DNA from: DASSBQ01 sp040981125
Lineage (GTDB): Bacteria; Nitrospirota; Nitrospiria; Nitrospirales; Nitrospiraceae
Reading direction: 5' to 3'
Assembly: GCA_040981125.1 (NCBI GenBank)
Contig: JANRMQ010000009.1
Coordinates: 62,001 to 126,000 of the forward strand
DNA length: 64,000 bases
The notes beneath the pieces are model-generated. The model did not search any database and had not been told where the DNA came from. It saw only the letters and a list, made by a program, of their open reading frames with translations. Made by a program: the position numbers and the translations under genes. Numbering within the stretch: the first letter of the stretch is position 1; every line of letters begins with the position of its first letter. Positions 44,938 through 52,535 of this stretch are shown here, piece after piece.

Positions 44938-46974
44938 ATGCGCACCATCACACTCGAGTTGCTGCGACATGGGCCGACTCACAATCAACTGCTGTCGCCG
45001 CTGACCCAATATTTGGCGTTGTGTCAAAATCATTCGGCCGTGACGGTGCGCGTTCCGTTTGAGCATAATCAAATGCTGTATCGCCTGCGCGCCCTGAGTT
45101 ACGCGCTTGGTCCGGAGGGCCGTCAGTTTCAAGTCAAGGATACCGCGCAGGTACTCGGCTCTTTGCTGGCCGAGATTCCAGGTCTCACCGCCGATATGAA
45201 TCGATGGCAGGACGACGCCAATTCAGATCCGGTGACGCATCTGAGGCTCGTGCTCTCTGCTTCTGAACTGGCCCTGCTTCCCTTCGAACTGGCGCTCGCA
45301 CCCAATGGATTTCCCGGCGCAGGTCAGCCGCTATGCCTCCAGGCCCAAATGCCGCTGTGCATCATGCGCGAGACGCGGAGGGTAGCGGAGGAATTCGATG
45401 AGTGGCCCGACCGTCCTCGGATATTGTTCGTTGCGTCGACTCCGCCGGGGTATGGAGCCGTTCCCGTTGAGGCGCATTTGCTAGCACTTCGCAAAGCGCT
45501 CGAGCCGTGGATAGGATTTGTTGAGACCAATGACTCCGACACACGGCGCCGGCAGGTCGCGCGGTATCTATCTGTTCTGACTCATGCGAGCATTGAAAGC
45601 ATCGAGGAGGCTTGCGCCACCGAACGATTCACTCACATTCATATCCTGGCGCATGGAACCCAGTGTCCGGGCGACTATGACATCCGGTTTGGCCTTGCAT
45701 TGCATGATGCTCGGGATCCGCTTGCACGGGCGGACGTTGTGAGCGGCGAACGGCTTGTAAGTGCGTTGAGAGTTTCCAGACGCGGTGAGCACGGAAAGCT
45801 CATGCGGCCGGCGGTGGTTACCCTCGCTAGCTGTGACAGCGGCAACGTAGGCACGGTTGCCGGCGTCGGCGGCAGCATTGCGCATGCTCTGCATGAAGGG
45901 GGCATTCCACTCGTGATCGCATCCCAGTTTCCGCTTTCGTTTGGCGGCTCGGTGCGCATGGTGGAAACCTTGTATGGAGGTCTGTTGTGGGGCGAGGATC
46001 CCCGCAAAGTCCTGATCGATTTAAGGCGGCAACTCCACGCAGAGTTTCCAAATACGCATGATTGGGCCAGCGTGACGGCCTATGCATCGCTTTCTCCAGG
46101 GTTTGAGGGTCAACTCACCTCAGCACAGATTCGAAGGGCTAAATCCAGCATTGATGAAGCATTGAGGGTTGCGGACGAAGTCACACGGCGATTTTGTTCT
46201 CGGTCGGCCCAGCGCTTGAAGCATTCGAAGCCCGGAACAAAGCTGGAGCAAGAGCAACTTCTCGACAACACAAGGTTCCAAGTCGTGGCGGCGAAGCAAC
46301 GACTGGAGAAACTGTTAACCCGATACCCGTCCGAGCGAGCAAGAATCCGTGGACTACTTGCGAGCACGGAAAAGCGCGAAGCTGCGGTGCATTACGCGAG
46401 ACGGAATATCGTTCCCATAGAAGCGGATCAATTGGTTGAGTGTCGCGAGCAGGCACTCAATGCCCTCATTCGTGCACGAGAGCATTATTGGGACGCGTTC
46501 ATAACGAATCGTGAGAACTACTGGATCATTGTCCAATATTTGTCATTGACGATCATTCTACAGAAGAGCGAGCGGCTTCCGAAGTCTGTGGGGGACGCGG
46601 AGCGCATTCCCGCCGCACTTTGGACCATGGCGGAAATGCAATCGCTATGTGATCTTCGGAGCAATGGCCGGCTCACGCGAATCTGGGCGTTGGGCAATTT
46701 GGTCGAACTCTATATCCTTGCACCGTTGACCGATCATATTGCCGTGCAAAACGATGTTCCGGGTCTTATCGATAAGGCGTCAGCGCGAGCAAAGGATCTC
46801 GTGGCTGTCGCAGGCTCGGACCCATTTGGAATCTTTTCCACGCGTCGCCAAGTGGCTCGCTATTTGGATTGGTACAACGATCTCACCGGAGGCTCTCTGA
46901 AACCGATCATTCCAATCGCTGAAGCGGTATTTGCTCAGTTGCCAGAACGGGAGGAACCCGAATGGGATTATTAA
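44938..46974 (+). CDS. CHAT-domain (caspase-like) protease
   Basis: The start at MRTITLELLRHG gives 678 residues; AGGAG lies before the ATG, just after the phosphoesterase stop. The protease domain spans about 160-385. The caspase-like dyad is H239 in HIHILAHGTQ and C299 in VTLASCDSGN, followed by GVGGSIAHALHEGGIPLVIASQFPLSF, a CHAT hallmark. The N-terminal 150 residues are unassigned, with LLPFELAL leading into the CHAT domain. The C-terminal 290 residues are helical and charged without a clear repeat. CHAT proteases often act in bacterial immunity or programmed death; that role here is inference. Confidence 0.85.
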   Translation: MRTITLELLRHGPTHNQLLSPLTQYLALCQNHSAVTVRVPFEHNQMLYRLRALSYALGPEGRQFQVKDTAQVLGSLLAEIPGLTADMNRWQDDANSDPVTHLRLVLSASELALLPFELALAPNGFPGAGQPLCLQAQMPLCIMRETRRVAEEFDEWPDRPRILFVASTPPGYGAVPVEAHLLALRKALEPWIGFVETNDSDTRRRQVARYLSVLTHASIESIEEACATERFTHIHILAHGTQCPGDYDIRFGLALHDARDPLARADVVSGERLVSALRVSRRGEHGKLMRPAVVTLASCDSGNVGTVAGVGGSIAHALHEGGIPLVIASQFPLSFGGSVRMVETLYGGLLWGEDPRKVLIDLRRQLHAEFPNTHDWASVTAYASLSPGFEGQLTSAQIRRAKSSIDEALRVADEVTRRFCSRSAQRLKHSKPGTKLEQEQLLDNTRFQVVAAKQRLEKLLTRYPSERARIRGLLASTEKREAAVHYARRNIVPIEADQLVECREQALNALIRAREHYWDAFITNRENYWIIVQYLSLTIILQKSERLPKSVGDAERIPAALWTMAEMQSLCDLRSNGRLTRIWALGNLVELYILAPLTDHIAVQNDVPGLIDKASARAKDLVAVAGSDPFGIFSTRRQVARYLDWYNDLTGGSLKPIIPIAEAVFAQLPEREEPEWDY

Positions 46975-47195
46975 GAATATGAACTCGCCGCTCATGAGGC
47001 TCTTCAGACAGCCTGTGCCATGCTCACGTCCTCCTCTTTCGATCGGAAATTTCGGCCTTCCTCGGGTCTTGAACGAAATAGTCAGCCTCTCTAGACTCAT
47101 TCATGTAGACTCTACGCCTGATCGCAAGCGCTGCCTCGTGCAGGGCGCTGATTCGATGAATGTGTCCGCACAACTCCAAATAGAAAGGAGCCGTT

Positions 47196-47603
47196 ATGGG
47201 TCTCTTCGGCACAATTCTGGAAAAACTTGGTTTCGGTGGCGCTGCCGCTCAGGCTTCACCCACGGCCGCACCACAGGCCGAGCCGGCTCAAGCTCAAGCG
47301 GCGCCTCAACCTGCAGCGCCACCTCCGGCAAAGGCATCCGGCTCCGTCGATGTCGTCGCCAAGCTGGGAAGTCTCGCCGCGAAGCACAAAGAAAAACTCA
47401 ATTGGAGAACATCGATCGTGGATCTTCTCAAACTACTAGGCCTCGACAGCAGCCTTACGGCGCGCAAGGAATTGGCGACGGAGCTTGGATGTCCTACGGA
47501 TAAAATGAACGATTCGGCGCAGATGAACATGTGGCTGCATAAGACCGTCATGAAGAAACTTGCCGATAACGGGGGCAACATCCCGAAGGAACTTTTGAGC
47601 TGA
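47196..47603 (+). CDS. DUF3597-type small protein
   Basis: This 135-residue protein starts MGLFGTILEKLGF, followed by an Ala/Pro/Gln-rich linker (about 15-50). The C-terminal domain carries VDVVAKLGSLAAKHKEKLNWRTSIVDLLKLLGLDSSLTARKELATEL (described in parts) and ends MNMWLHKTVMKKLADNGG. This C-terminal pattern matches DUF3597. AAAGGAG precedes the ATG. Function is unknown. It follows the CHAT gene by 220 bases and may or may not belong to that unit. Confidence 0.8.
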   Translation: MGLFGTILEKLGFGGAAAQASPTAAPQAEPAQAQAAPQPAAPPPAKASGSVDVVAKLGSLAAKHKEKLNWRTSIVDLLKLLGLDSSLTARKELATELGCPTDKMNDSAQMNMWLHKTVMKKLADNGGNIPKELLS

Positions 47604-47629
47604 CGGGTGGCTGGAAAGCTCGCCGTTGA

Positions 47630-48097
47630 ATGTTCGCCGTCATCCTTTTTGAACCGGAAATCCCCTCGAATACCGGCAATATTATCCGGCTCTGCGCCAA
47701 TACCGGCGTCGCCTTGCATCTCGTCAAGCCGTTGGGTTTCACGCTGGACGATAAGCGATTGCGGCGGGCCGGGTTGGATTATCACGAGTTTGCTACGCTC
47801 ACGGTTCATGACAATTGGGGCGAGTGCGCCGACAGCATGAAGGAGCGCCGCGTCTTTGCGGTTTCCACCAAGGGTGCGCAACGCTATGATCTGAACGATT
47901 ATACCGAGGGCGACGCGTTCCTGTTTGGTCCGGAAACGCGTGGGCTGCCGGCCGAGATCCTTCACGCATTCCCGGAACAACGGCGTCTTCTCGTACCGAT
48001 GGTTCCGGGAAGCCGAAGCCTGAATTTATCCAATGCGGTCGCGGTGGTGATTTACGAAGCCTGGCGACACGCCGGGTTTATCCCGCCTCATCAGTGA
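47630..48097 (+). CDS. trmL: tRNA (cytidine(34)-2'-O)-methyltransferase TrmL
   Basis: This 155-residue SPOUT methyltransferase has the standard TrmL sequence: LFEPEIPSNTGNIIRLCANTG, HLVKPLGFTLDDKRLRRAGLDY, FLFGPETRGLP (SAM-binding knot), and VPMVPGSRSLNLSNAVAVVIYEAWR. It methylates the wobble ribose of tRNA-Leu isoacceptors as a homodimer. The length is standard. Confidence 0.96.
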   Translation: MFAVILFEPEIPSNTGNIIRLCANTGVALHLVKPLGFTLDDKRLRRAGLDYHEFATLTVHDNWGECADSMKERRVFAVSTKGAQRYDLNDYTEGDAFLFGPETRGLPAEILHAFPEQRRLLVPMVPGSRSLNLSNAVAVVIYEAWRHAGFIPPHQ

Positions 48098-48256
48098 CTC
48101 GCCAAACGTTCTCCGTCACGACGTCTTCACGATTCTCAGCGAGCGATGTCGTGATGTCTCGTGGTCGTTCGATCCGCGTCGATCCCCGCCGAATCGCAAT
48201 TCGGACGAAATCGTTGGAAAGCCGATAGTTTAGCCGGTCGATTGCCTAGCGCATGG

Positions 48257-48276
48257 TGCATGGTATGCGCCATGCA
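48257..48276 (+). promoter_or_regulatory. Palindrome overlapping a sigma-54-like site upstream of the zinc-ribbon gene
   Basis: TGCATGG (48257-48263) and CCATGCA (48270-48276) are exact inverted repeats with a six-base spacer. The same bases contain TGGTATGCGCCATGCA (48261-48276), with GG and GC spaced by ten bases as in -24/-12 promoters. Either an operator or a promoter is possible; the start codon is 75 bases downstream. Confidence 0.4.
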
Positions 48277-48351
48277 TCGGCTTGTCGATATGAAGTATCA
48301 CTTGGGACCGACGCGTTCAATATCGCATGGACATTCAGAGAGGAGGCATCG

Positions 48352-48564
48352 ATGAAATGCACACGCTGTGGCGGGTTCATGATGATTGAGTCACTGTACG
48401 ACGTGAAACATGAGGACACGCGGGTCGGTAAATTCGGCGGTCGCTGCATCAACTGCGGCAATATCGAAGATTCGGTGATCCGCCGGAATCGCGTGGTGCG
48501 ACCTTCGCTGAGAAACGCGCCTCGTGGTGGAACCGTAGAGCAAGGCGTCATTCTGGTCTGGTAA
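48352..48564 (+). CDS. Small zinc-ribbon protein, 70 aa
   Basis: The start at MKCTRCGGFMMIESL is supported by GAGAGGAGG upstream. Two CxxC knuckles (CTRCGG and CINCGN), 25 residues apart, form a zinc ribbon, and a basic tail follows. There is no catalytic domain. Proteins of this kind are common companions in Nitrospira-like genomes; the function is unknown. An unrelated upstream in-frame start at 48253 is rejected because it has no ribosome site. Confidence 0.75.
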   Translation: MKCTRCGGFMMIESLYDVKHEDTRVGKFGGRCINCGNIEDSVIRRNRVVRPSLRNAPRGGTVEQGVILVW

Positions 48565-48583
48565 CACCTGCGCTGCTTCCATC

Positions 48584-48671
48584 GCCGGCGCCTGTACGAG
48601 TCCCACGGAATAAGTGAAGAGCAATCCTAAGTGAATCGGTATGGTTCGACTGCAGAACAACAGGCGCCGGC
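48584..48671. repeat. 12-bp perfect inverted repeats flanking 64 bp
   Basis: GCCGGCGCCTGT at 48584-48595 and its exact reverse complement ACAGGCGCCGGC at 48660-48671. The arms begin 19 bases after the zinc-ribbon stop codon. This could be a long-loop hairpin or the ends of a very small non-autonomous element; no target-site duplication was identified. Confidence 0.5.
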
Positions 48672-48875
48672 CCGGAAGATGGACGTAGCCGTCGAAGATC
48701 ACGTCACAGCAGTTCTCCCTTCAATACGAATTCTCTCCCGCGCGTAAACAGCCGGCCTGTGTGATGGCGATGGTGCCGCGCGCGCCCCGTCATAGCAATA
48801 GCCGCGTGCGAACATGCCTTCGGTGTTGCAGAACATTCCCTCCTCCGGGATAGATCACGATTGATGAAGGTATTC

Positions 48876-48896
48876 ACGGTGAGTCTTCGTGACCGT
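48876..48896. promoter_or_regulatory. Dyad upstream of the sigma-54 candidate
   Basis: ACGGT (48876-48880) and ACCGT (48892-48896) form an inverted repeat with an 11-base spacer, about 90-110 bases upstream of the -24/-12 site. This is the distance at which sigma-54 activators usually bind. The arms are short, so this is tentative. Confidence 0.25.
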
Positions 48897-48986
48897 TCAC
48901 TGCGAGCAGTCATGTCGCATTACTCTCTTTCCGTGAACTGCCCAGGGTCTCGACAGGTTAGCTCGTGTCTTTTGAACCGTCCCTCC

Positions 48987-49002
48987 TGGTACAAGCCATG
49001 CA
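48987..49002 (+). promoter_or_regulatory. Sigma-54 -24/-12 promoter for the bd-like oxidase locus
   Basis: TGGTACAAGCCATGCA matches the consensus TGGCACR-N4-TTGCW at all but two positions, and GG and GC are exactly ten bases apart. Transcription would start near 49013, 86 bases before the first start codon. Confidence 0.6.
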
Positions 49003-49098
49003 ACTTGACCAAAAGCGCGCCGCGCGACTTAACTTTCACGAATGGCGCGACCGGTCGGCTGACATTCACATGCGAACCGAGAAAGTGAGGGCTGGGCG

Positions 49099-49290
49099 AT
49101 GGGTGGTCTGTTCTTTGAAGACAACTCACTGGTGAGCGGCATCCTGGCGATCATGGGAATTCTTGGAGCATTCGTATTGGCGGTCTATAGCCTCACGCTT
49201 CCTCCTCCTCCGGCCACGTCGCCGCTTGACCGGCATGCAGAAGAAAAGGTCAAGCAAATTTACACCAGGCATGACCTATGGAGATGGTAA
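49099..49290 (+). CDS. Single-span small membrane protein, likely oxidase accessory subunit
   Basis: This 63-residue protein has one transmembrane helix (LVSGILAIMGILGAFVLAVYSLTL, about 11-34), then a Pro-rich turn and a charged tail ending RHDLWRW. It is the first gene after the sigma-54 promoter candidate and lies 71 bases before the bd-like oxidase gene. Small single-span subunits are known in bd oxidases (CydX), but no sequence similarity is claimed here. The role is inferred from position and topology. Confidence 0.65.
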   Translation: MGGLFFEDNSLVSGILAIMGILGAFVLAVYSLTLPPPPATSPLDRHAEEKVKQIYTRHDLWRW

Positions 49291-49361
49291 TTGCCTCGCG
49301 CCGGATCATGCCGATGCGAGGTGAATCGGGAGAAGCGAGCGATACATGAAGGAGTTCAGCC

Positions 49362-51305
49362 ATGTATAGAACCGTGTCCCTGAAAACATCGATTGTCGCG
49401 ATCGGACTGATGAGCCTCTGCCTGTTTGTTATGCCGGTCATCCTATCCTGGCCGGACGATTTATCTCGGCCGATCGCGCTGGCTGCGGAATCCGATGTCC
49501 CATTGTCCGAAACGGCGGTAGCGGACGCAAGGGACGAGCAAAAGATCGAGACGTCGCGGGATGTCTATTACAAGACGGAAGGAATCGTGTCGGGCCAGCC
49601 GGCTCCGCAGGCGACCGATAGCCAAAAGGATTACCCTCGTTACAACTTTGAAAGTCGCGTGCTGATCTGGATCGCCAACCAACAGCATCTCTATTACGGC
49701 AGTTTTGTTCTCGCGGTGCCGATCTTCTGCATGATCATTGAATTCATGGGCATGGTGGCCAAAGACAAGACCATGGCTCAACGGTACGATCGGCTCGCGT
49801 ACGATTTCGTGAAGATCAGTCTCACGGCCTATTCGTTGACCGCGATTCTCGGAGGGATTCTCGTCTTCACGTTCCTGACCCTGTACCCGACGTTCTTCGG
49901 ATATTTATCCAGTATTTTTCGGCCGGTCATGCATCTCTATGCCTTGCTCTTCGTGGCCGAGAGCGGGACCCTCTATGTCTATTATTACGGCTGGGACAAA
50001 ATGAAAGACGGCTTTCTCAAATGGATCCATCTGAGCCTGGCCGTCGCCTTGAACACCATCGGCACGGTGCTCATGTTTCTGGCCAATTCCTGGATCGGCT
50101 TCATGATGTCTCCGGCCGGAGTAGACGAGCAGGGCCGTTACCTGGGCAATATCTGGCACGTCATCCATACGGCACTGTGGAATCCGCTGAACATGCACCG
50201 GATTCTCGGCAACATGGCGTTCGGCGGCAGCGTCGTCGCGGCCTATGCGGCCTACCGGTTTCTGGCGGCGAAAACGAAAGAGGAGCGGGCCCATTATGAT
50301 TGGATGGGCTATGTGGCGATGTTCATCGCGGTCGTGTTTCTTATTCCGTTGCCGTTCGCAGGCTACTGGCTCATGCGCGAGGTCTACGCCTATCGCCAGC
50401 AAATGGGCATCACGCTGATGGGCGGTCTCCTCGCCTGGCTCTTTATCATCCAGGCCACCATGATCGGCGCGCTGTTTCTCACGGCGAGCTACTATCTCTG
50501 GCAATGCTTGGATCGCATGCGCGGAGCGGAGCGTTATCAAAAGTACATCAAGTACGTATTGTTCGCCATGGTCGCGGGATTCCTCGTGTTCATCACGCCG
50601 CACACCATGGTCATGACTCCTGCCGAACTAAAGGCAATGGGCGGCCAGCAGCATCCGGTGCTGGGCAATTTTGGAGTCATGTCGGCCAAGAACGGCGGCA
50701 TCAATATCCTGATCGTCGCGACCATCTTGAGCTTTATCTGGTATCAACGCGGGAACAAGGTACCCACGGTGTCCTGGGCGAAATTCGGCAACATTCTCAT
50801 GGGCTGCTTTTTCGCCGTTGGGGCGTTAAATATCATCTGGCTCGCGGTCTATGGCTACTATATCCCGGCGAATGTACGGGTGGGCCTGTCCGTGCCGCAG
50901 GTGGCGACGACTTTGTCCTGTCTCATCTTCATGACCACCCTGAATCTTCTCATGTTACGGGGGGCAACGCTCGCCGGACCGGTGGAATGGGGGAAGATGG
51001 CGGGACGCAGCCAGTATGCCTTGATCATGTTGGCGACGGAATTCACTTGGATGATGGCCTTGATGGGGTACATCCGGTCGTCCGTCCGGCTGTTCTGGCA
51101 CGTGAACGAAATCATGCGCGACAACAGCCCGTGGGCCTACACCCATACCGTGGGATTTGCGGCCAACATGATCTCATTCAACGTGCTGTTTTTCTGGGTC
51201 AGCATTCTCTTTGTATTCTGGTTGGCGTCGCTGGGTGAAAAGAAGGCGGTCCAGAAACAGCCGGCGGCAACACCCCACATGGTGCCGCAGCCGGTGAGGC
51301 GTTGA
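49362..51305 (+). CDS. Cytochrome bd-like oxidase, subunit I family
   Basis: This 647-residue protein has a signal-like first helix, then a soluble stretch (about 40-95), then about 13 transmembrane helices. A conserved-looking His lies before helix 2 (IANQQHLYYGSFVLAVP), and further His lie in NMHRILGNMAFGG, IWHVIHTALWN and RLFWHVNEIMRD, all candidate haem ligands. The GRQPW quinol-binding motif of normal CydA is absent; the equivalent loop reads GYIRSSVRLFWHV. No CydB-like subunit is present. Multiple bd-like oxidases of this type occur in Nitrospira; electron donor and catalysis are unproven. Confidence 0.8.
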   Translation: MYRTVSLKTSIVAIGLMSLCLFVMPVILSWPDDLSRPIALAAESDVPLSETAVADARDEQKIETSRDVYYKTEGIVSGQPAPQATDSQKDYPRYNFESRVLIWIANQQHLYYGSFVLAVPIFCMIIEFMGMVAKDKTMAQRYDRLAYDFVKISLTAYSLTAILGGILVFTFLTLYPTFFGYLSSIFRPVMHLYALLFVAESGTLYVYYYGWDKMKDGFLKWIHLSLAVALNTIGTVLMFLANSWIGFMMSPAGVDEQGRYLGNIWHVIHTALWNPLNMHRILGNMAFGGSVVAAYAAYRFLAAKTKEERAHYDWMGYVAMFIAVVFLIPLPFAGYWLMREVYAYRQQMGITLMGGLLAWLFIIQATMIGALFLTASYYLWQCLDRMRGAERYQKYIKYVLFAMVAGFLVFITPHTMVMTPAELKAMGGQQHPVLGNFGVMSAKNGGINILIVATILSFIWYQRGNKVPTVSWAKFGNILMGCFFAVGALNIIWLAVYGYYIPANVRVGLSVPQVATTLSCLIFMTTLNLLMLRGATLAGPVEWGKMAGRSQYALIMLATEFTWMMALMGYIRSSVRLFWHVNEIMRDNSPWAYTHTVGFAANMISFNVLFFWVSILFVFWLASLGEKKAVQKQPAATPHMVPQPVRR

Positions 51306-51348
51306 GACGCCGGTGTCCGGAGTGAGCCGGAGATTCAGGGAAAGCGTA

Positions 51349-51392
51349 GTCAGCCCAGGGGAGTTCGGTTCTGGTTCAACACCTGGGCTGAC
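51349..51392. terminator. 11-bp perfect inverted repeat between convergent genes
   Basis: GTCAGCCCAGG (51349-51359) pairs exactly with CCTGGGCTGAC (51382-51392), with a 22-base loop. It lies between the oxidase gene and the truncated activator gene, where a two-way terminator would sit. There is no T run on either side. It also overlaps the last 14 codons of the activator gene, so it may mark the breakpoint of the truncation. Confidence 0.4.
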
Positions 51393-51973
51393 AATGATGG
51401 GATCCGGAGTGTGATTGTCGTAATTCGATAGAGCAAGTCGTCGCTGAAGCGCCCTTGCAGCACGAGCGCTTGCAGGTCTTGGTTGGTGGCGCCGACAATA
51501 CGAACATCCGCACGGAGTCTGCGCCGGCTTTGTACCGGCTGATACGCTCCTTGCTCGAGAAAGCGTAAGAGGCCGATTTGGGTTGGTCCGGACAGAACGC
51601 CGAGGTCGTTGAAAAACAGGGTGCCTGTTTCAGCCGCGGCGAGAAGTCCCGGTTTGGTTCCCGTGACGCCGGTGGATGAATCGGTTTCATAGCCGAACAG
51701 CTCGCCCTCCAACAGCTTCCGGCTCACCTGATCGCAGTGGATCGCAACGAACGGACCGCCGGCCCGGCGGCTCTGCGTATGCAGGAGGCGCGCGACTACT
51801 TCTTGGTCCGGCTTGGCCCCGCCCTGAATGAGGATCGGCGCATCGGAGCGGGCGGCTTGCGCAATCAGCGGCTGCAAGTCCTCCGTGACTTCGTCTTTTC
51901 CCCACGACATCGAGAACGGCTCCGTCCTTTCTTCGGCCGCGAGATCGATCCTGATCTGCGCTCCCTCTTCCAT
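51350..51973 (-). CDS. Degenerate, truncated sigma-54 activator AAA+ protein
   Basis: This 207-residue protein aligns with the central domain of NtrC-type activators: PFVAIHCDQVSRKLLEGELFGYE, GTLFFNDLGVLSGPTQIGLLRFLEQG, RRRLRADVRIVGATNQDLQALVLQGRFSDDLLYRI (in parts). The key residues are lost. Walker A GETGTGKE is replaced by GGAKPDQE, GAFTGA by SSTGVTG and Walker B DE by ND. It stops after RIPSL, without the sensor II part or DNA-binding HTH. It cannot be a normal ATPase activator. It may be a decaying gene or a regulator that acts by binding other activators. Confidence 0.75.
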   Translation of the reverse strand: MEEGAQIRIDLAAEERTEPFSMSWGKDEVTEDLQPLIAQAARSDAPILIQGGAKPDQEVVARLLHTQSRRAGGPFVAIHCDQVSRKLLEGELFGYETDSSTGVTGTKPGLLAAAETGTLFFNDLGVLSGPTQIGLLRFLEQGAYQPVQSRRRLRADVRIVGATNQDLQALVLQGRFSDDLLYRITTITLRIPSLSAQVLNQNRTPLG

Positions 51974-51985
51974 GCGTTTACCCTA

Positions 51986-52246
51986 TCATAGGCGTGAAAA
52001 CGGGGCCACAGCAGGGGACCGACTGATTCGGTCGGTGAGCCGCGCCGTGAGATTGATGAGATGCTGCTCCTGACGCAGTGAAGCAACAGATTGTGCTGCT
52101 CTATCAGCACCCATGCCTTGGATGATGTGAAAATCCCCGCCAACTGAGCGGCATGCATGCTGCAACAGCTCACGGGCAAGGCGATCAAGCATAAACAACC
52201 GGGAATGTCTTTGGCCGCCTTCTTGAACGGCATTCCCATAATTCAC
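51986..52246 (-). CDS. Possible 86-aa protein upstream of the degenerate activator
   Basis: A GTG-started frame ends 12 bases before the degenerate activator. The part RLARELLQHACRSVGGDFHI, SVASLRQEQHLINLTARLTD reads like a natural amphipathic helical protein. Another start inside (MLDRLARE at 52192) is possible. No family is recognised and the opposite-strand Mop gene shares the promoter region. Confidence 0.4.
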   Translation of the reverse strand: MNYGNAVQEGGQRHSRLFMLDRLARELLQHACRSVGGDFHIIQGMGADRAAQSVASLRQEQHLINLTARLTDRISRSPAVAPFSRL

Positions 52247-52257
52247 GGAGGAGCAGC

Positions 52258-52473
52258 ATGGCGATTGAAGCGATCAACACACGCAATCAGTTTCGGGGCA
52301 AGATCAAGGAGATCGTTCCAGGTCCCGTCTTGTCGGAAGTCGACGTCGAGACGCCGTCGGGCATCGTGACGTCGGTAATCACGAGTCGGTCCATCGCGGA
52401 TTTGAAGTTGAAGGTTGGATCGGACGTGCTGGCGCTGGTGAAATCGACGGAGGTGTCGATCGCGAAGCTGTAA
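52258..52473 (+). CDS. Mop (TOBE) molybdopterin/oxyanion-binding protein
   Basis: The 71 residues match a single Mop domain: NQFRGKIKEIVPGPVLSEVDVET, VITSRSIADLKLKVGSDVLALVKSTEVSIAKL (in parts). Mop proteins bind molybdate or tungstate as hexamers. GGAGGAGC lies before the ATG. The moa operon is far away in the window, and the sulfate-uptake cluster beside this gene transports another oxyanion, so a role in oxyanion storage or sensing fits. Confidence 0.9.
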   Translation: MAIEAINTRNQFRGKIKEIVPGPVLSEVDVETPSGIVTSVITSRSIADLKLKVGSDVLALVKSTEVSIAKL

Positions 52474-52535
52474 TGATGACACGGGCGCGTGAGGATCCAT
52501 TTACAGGGCCTGAATAAAAGAAAGGAGCGTTCAGC

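Larger units (their letters stand above)
48565..49098. other. 534-bp intergenic region upstream of the bd-like oxidase locus
   Basis: There is no supported gene. It contains a 12-bp perfect inverted repeat pair (48584-48595 / 48660-48671), a weaker dyad (48876-48896), the short palindrome ACTGC-GA-GCAGT (48899-48910) and a sigma-54 promoter candidate (48987-49002). Activator-binding sites for the oxidase promoter are plausible here. Confidence 0.5.

Noticed and set aside
48181..48205. CCGAAT-CGCA-ATTCGG hairpin after trmL
   Set aside because: Six-base stem without a T run; too weak to call a terminator.
50300..51238. 312-codon plus-strand frame
   Set aside because: It lies inside the bd-like oxidase gene in another frame, with His/Arg/Gly-rich composition.
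52212..52227. TGGCCGCCTTCTTGAA before the Mop gene
   Set aside because: Spacing is near correct, but the -12 GC is GA and it lies in a possible opposite-strand gene.
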